NCBI RefSeq assembly: GCF_964340395.1
Contig: NC_135551.1
Coordinates: 23,821,003-23,885,002 of the forward strand
Origin: Glandiceps talaboti
Lineage: Eukaryota; Hemichordata; Enteropneusta; Spengelidae
Direction of reading: 5' to 3'
DNA length: 64,000 nucleotides
Position numbers and translations under genes: made by a program. Position 1 is the stretch's first letter, and each line of letters begins with the position of its first letter. Shown piece after piece: positions 60,677-64,000 of this stretch. The notes under the pieces were generated by a model. It made no database searches. It was not told the origin of the DNA and saw only the letters and a program-made list of their open reading frames with translations.

Positions 60677-62683
60677 ATGGAATTTGTACGAAATGTGTTG
60701 ATTGTCCAGTTTCTTGTTACCATGGTAGCCTGTCTTGACAAAGGTAATGTACGCCATCAAGTAACTTTACGGTTGCAAGCCTTGATTATTGACTTTTGAA
60801 TATACCTACACTGAACACGAAATCGGTTTCATGACGTAGTAGTGAAAAAGTAGTTATAAAACTAGTAAATAAATGATATAATCATTTCGCTTCATATAGC
60901 AATTGGAGGAAAGTGACTAACACAAACATAACTGCATATTTATGTGAGAACGCCGGGAATGGTATGCTTACGCTTGTATCTGTATGTCTGTCTGTCCGTC
61001 CGTCCGTCCATCTGTCTGTGAATACGATATCTAAAACGCAACTGCATTCAATAAACTGGCTACACATTTTCATTTTGCTTATTGTAAGAACTGAATATCA
61101 ACGAGTAATTTGCATAATTATTTTTTTTGGAAACTTGGCTATATTTTAAGAATACATACTTTAAAGCCCATATAACGTACATCATTGTCATCAGTAATAG
61201 TAAGCGAACATATCCTATAAAGAATGTTTAAGTAGCTTACAGTTTTAATAAGTCAATTTCAGAATTAATTATATTTTCAAAGGAGGCCATATCTTAAAAC
61301 ACACTTCAATTCCATATAATTCGAACAAATATCCCCGTGTTTTACCATTAGTCGTATCAGTAGATGTTTACACTCACGGCATAATGCGTTAATTTGGGCA
61401 AATAGCGAGTTTGTTCTAGCAAGCAACTAATTAATGCAAAGCTGATAAACTCAGATAAGATATTGATATCAGGTAGGAAATAGAAAAACAACAGTGAGAG
61501 GAAACAGTAACTTTATTTGAAATATACAGAAAATAATATTTGAACTCCGGAAAATCGCGAGTACAAAATTGATCATTTGTCCTTTACCCTGTGATGTATT
61601 CGCTGTTAATGTATTTATTTGCTTGTATTGTAATCTTTAGTTTTCTATTAATGCTATTATTATTATTAGTTTGAATATCACTTAGTGATATGCAAATAGT
61701 AAACATTACGTTATACTACTGAGCAAACGAACGCGCACTATGATTGGATGATAAAGTTAAGGCTGTAAACAACCGCATAGCTGTTATCAGACAGGTGCGT
61801 GATAACTACGCTCGACAGTATAACGCGGAAGTGTTTTATTTCGAAATGAAACAGCCTTTTTAGACATTCAAAAAGTAATTCGTAGTCGCAGGTGACGTAT
61901 AAGTATGTTATTTGCCAAATACTGTTCCACATCTTTCTACTCGAGGTTTTTTCCAGGATAACGAAAACATGACATCACGCAGCAAGATATGGAACGGTAT
62001 TTGGCAAATAACATAATTTTACGTATGCTTATATCAACTCTAAAAGAAAATAGTTTGTATTTCCAGGTACTGAAATGGTAGGTGTGAACTGTGATCAAAA
62101 GGTAGTTACTCGCAGCCGCGCGAATGGTGATTGGTTTAGAGCAGACGGCAGTTGTTGTATCGAAGCCATAGCAGTTCGAAAAGATAAAACGTTATTGGGC
62201 GTTGGTGATGACAAGATGTTATACACGAAAACCGCACCAAATCTAGGCAAGTGGGAAGGACCAATTGAGAACAGCTGCTGTGTTAGAGATGTCGCTGTGA
62301 TGCCTAATGGAATCATACTTGCCACGACCACAGATGAAGTTATGGTGAAACGCAATGAGTTAGAAGATGAATGGGTAAAAACTCACAATGGCAAGGGAGT
62401 TAGAGCTATAGCCGCATTCAGTGATGGTGCTGTGTTGGGTCTGGCTAAAAGTGGTGGTCTGAAATACCGTGAAAGTATTGATGAAGGCAACTGGAAGTAC
62501 CTTGGAGATGGTGGCAATCGTGATGTTAGAGATATCGCTATTCAAGCTGATGACACCGTTGTTGGTATTGGAAAAAGTAAAAAGGGTCTATACTTTCTTG
62601 ATGATGAGTACAAGTGGGGAGACCTTCTTGAGAACAGTGACTGTGTTATGTCTATTGTTTCTACTGGCCAATTAGTTGAGTAA
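60677..62683 (+). CDS. Gene D: secreted five-repeat beta-propeller (tachylectin-2-like)
   Basis: Plus-strand coding exons 60,677-60,743 (22 codons plus 1 base, exon from 60,644) and 62,067-62,683 (617 nt, TAA), total 227 residues, the same length and phase as gene C. Donor GTAATG, acceptor TGTATTTCCAG. The signal peptide begins MEFVRNVLIVQFLVTMVACL. Five repeats of about 40 residues, one Trp each (GDWFR, GKWEG, DEWVK, GNWKY, YKWGD); CC pairs in repeats 1 and 2 (GSCCIEA, NSCCVRD); single Cys in the first strand and in repeat 5. This is the one family member on the plus strand, so an inversion has occurred. Polyadenylation signals AATAAA lie at 62,697-62,702 and 62,730-62,735. A dispersed element ends only 55 bp before the propeller exon. 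Secreted lectin-like role inferred. Confidence 0.88.
61685..62011 (+). mobile_element. Short dispersed element with internal hairpin, copy 2
   Basis: 327 bp, inverted relative to 15,036-15,368. The hairpin-forming TTATTTGCCAAATACTGT and ACGGTATTTGGCAAATAA lie at about 61,909-61,926 and 61,994-62,011. It ends 55 bp before the gene D propeller exon, within reach of that intron's branch point. No ORF. Confidence 0.72.
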
Positions 62684-62739
62684 GAGATGCCAGTACAATA
62701 AAGAGAAAATGGTCGACTACAATGCATGAAATAAAAGAC

Positions 62740-63400
62740 AAATAATTTTACCATTATATAATCATACTCGCGACTATCCATACTGCTACACGTGTTGACA
62801 TTAATGGTCAATAAACAGTGATTTCTCTAAGAACTGATTATTTGCATGTACGTGATGTTCCTTTAGTCACACAATTAATACTGTTTATGATATTTGTTTC
62901 CTTACAAATATGGATTTGTTACTACATTTTGAAAGTTAAAAAACCAGTTTTGTTAGATTGACATTATCCTATCAGGTAGTCAGAGTCAGGCGGCAATAGA
63001 GATGGTTCAAAAGTGTTGGGGCTGAGAGCTGAGAAGACGTTCAAACATTTATAGTATTCTCTCTGCCAAAATGTGTTTGTTTGTACACGTATCTAAAGCC
63101 ATTTATTTACTGGATTTAGTATGCAGTGTATTACCATAACTTTATTACTATTATAAAAGGAGGTTTGCATGTAAAATATTGGGATGATTTAGACACGAGT
63201 TACTGATTTACCAGGTAAGGGGAGTGTCTGTAACTTTTGTTGAGATCAGGGTCAATAAATTGGATTAAAATGCTATAACATGTTGATGTAAATGCTTTAT
63301 AGCACAACATCTGTATTTCATTCTGTTACATAGATCAGGTAATATATCAACTTAATGAACCTTTTTGTTGCGTTTACAGTCTAGCATACGCTACTGAACG
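62740..63400. other. Noncoding stretch downstream of gene D
   Basis: Nothing gene-like is seen. Confidence 0.6.
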
Positions 63401-63417
63401 ACTGTTTGACGATCTGA

Positions 63418-63422
<5 letters not shown>

Positions 63423-63491
<69 letters not shown>

Positions 63492-63538
63492 TACATACAT
63501 ACATACATACATACATACATACATACATACATAGACAT

Positions 63539-63589
<51 letters not shown>

Positions 63590-63594
63590 CAGAC

Positions 63595-63640
<46 letters not shown>
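63423..63640. repeat. (AG)n, (CAGA)n, (ATAC)n compound microsatellite
   Basis: AG, CAGA, ATAC, then CAGA again, about 218 bp. ORFs across it are artefacts. Confidence 0.95.
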
Positions 63641-64000
63641 TCATTTAAAGCTTAGGACATTTGGCTTGCAAGGTTATTTTTGGATTGACTCATTAAACCT
63701 TATATTGACCAATCACAGTACAGCTTTCACAATGGCAGCCTACTACATAGTTAATACACGCAGTCTGACTTTCATAACAAGTAATTACTAGGAAGTATTA
63801 AAAATCTATGTGATATCCATAAGGTTAAAACCAAAACATTTATCCGAAATAGTGGAAACTTCACAACATTGAAACCACCATTGTGCATGTATTTCCTCAC
63901 CTCTACAGAATGAAATTATGTCCCACCAAGAGAATGCATTAAACTGTGCCGAAGTACAACACTGTATTCGTGATAGGTATTTCATCTCAATAGTCTAAAG
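63641..64000. other. Noncoding end of window
   Basis: Nothing gene-like is seen. Confidence 0.5.

Overview
This is animal nuclear DNA. It is AT-rich and full of microsatellites: CAGA, ATAC, TA, TG and triplet arrays. Genes have spliced GT-AG introns, TATA promoters with non-coding first exons, and the window is loaded with non-LTR retrotransposon debris, MITE-like elements and a tRNA-derived SINE. Protein families and repeat content suggest a marine invertebrate; the species cannot be fixed from the sequence.

Two families of secreted, probably carbohydrate-binding proteins dominate. On the left (about 0.9-22 kb, minus strand) is an array of SUEL/rhamnose-binding-lectin genes. Copy 2 (10,671-12,924, promoter at 14.76 kb) is complete and predicts 132 residues from four coding exons, including a 15-nt microexon. 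Copy 3 (16,739-18,867) has an intact lectin exon but has lost its start codon, a splice donor and its TATA box. Copy 1 shows only its signal-peptide exon (953-1,036) and runs off the left edge.

On the right (28.6-62.7 kb) are four complete paralogues of a five-repeat, tachylectin-2-like beta-propeller protein: A, B and C on the minus strand and D on the plus strand. All have the same plan: a 5'UTR intron, a short signal-peptide exon ending in phase 1, and one 0.6-kb exon carrying five repeats of about 40 residues with one Trp each. A fifth signal exon (E, 50,663-50,746, plus) has no propeller exon of its own in view. It is either a relic or an alternative first exon for D.

Between and inside these genes lie: a LINE with an uninterrupted 1,138-codon ORF2 (51.6-55.4 kb); decayed LINE pieces at 7.1-9.1, 19.0-21.2, 27.7 and 58.8-59.5 kb; a PIF/Harbinger-like MITE family with TWA target duplications (ends at 275, 19.5, 32.1 and 44.1 kb); a second TIR family (22.2 and 36.6 kb); a third dispersed element (15.0 and 61.7 kb); a minisatellite-bearing repeat (9.1-10.1 and 23.3-24.5 kb); and a TA-embedded inverted-repeat element at 32.5 kb whose loop and right arm resemble a hammerhead ribozyme.

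The most interesting content is two unrelated secreted lectin-type families expanding side by side with the same exon logic, the orphan signal exon, the microexon, and the hammerhead-like element. All gene models were built by reading splice sites and phases by eye, with no transcript or homology search.
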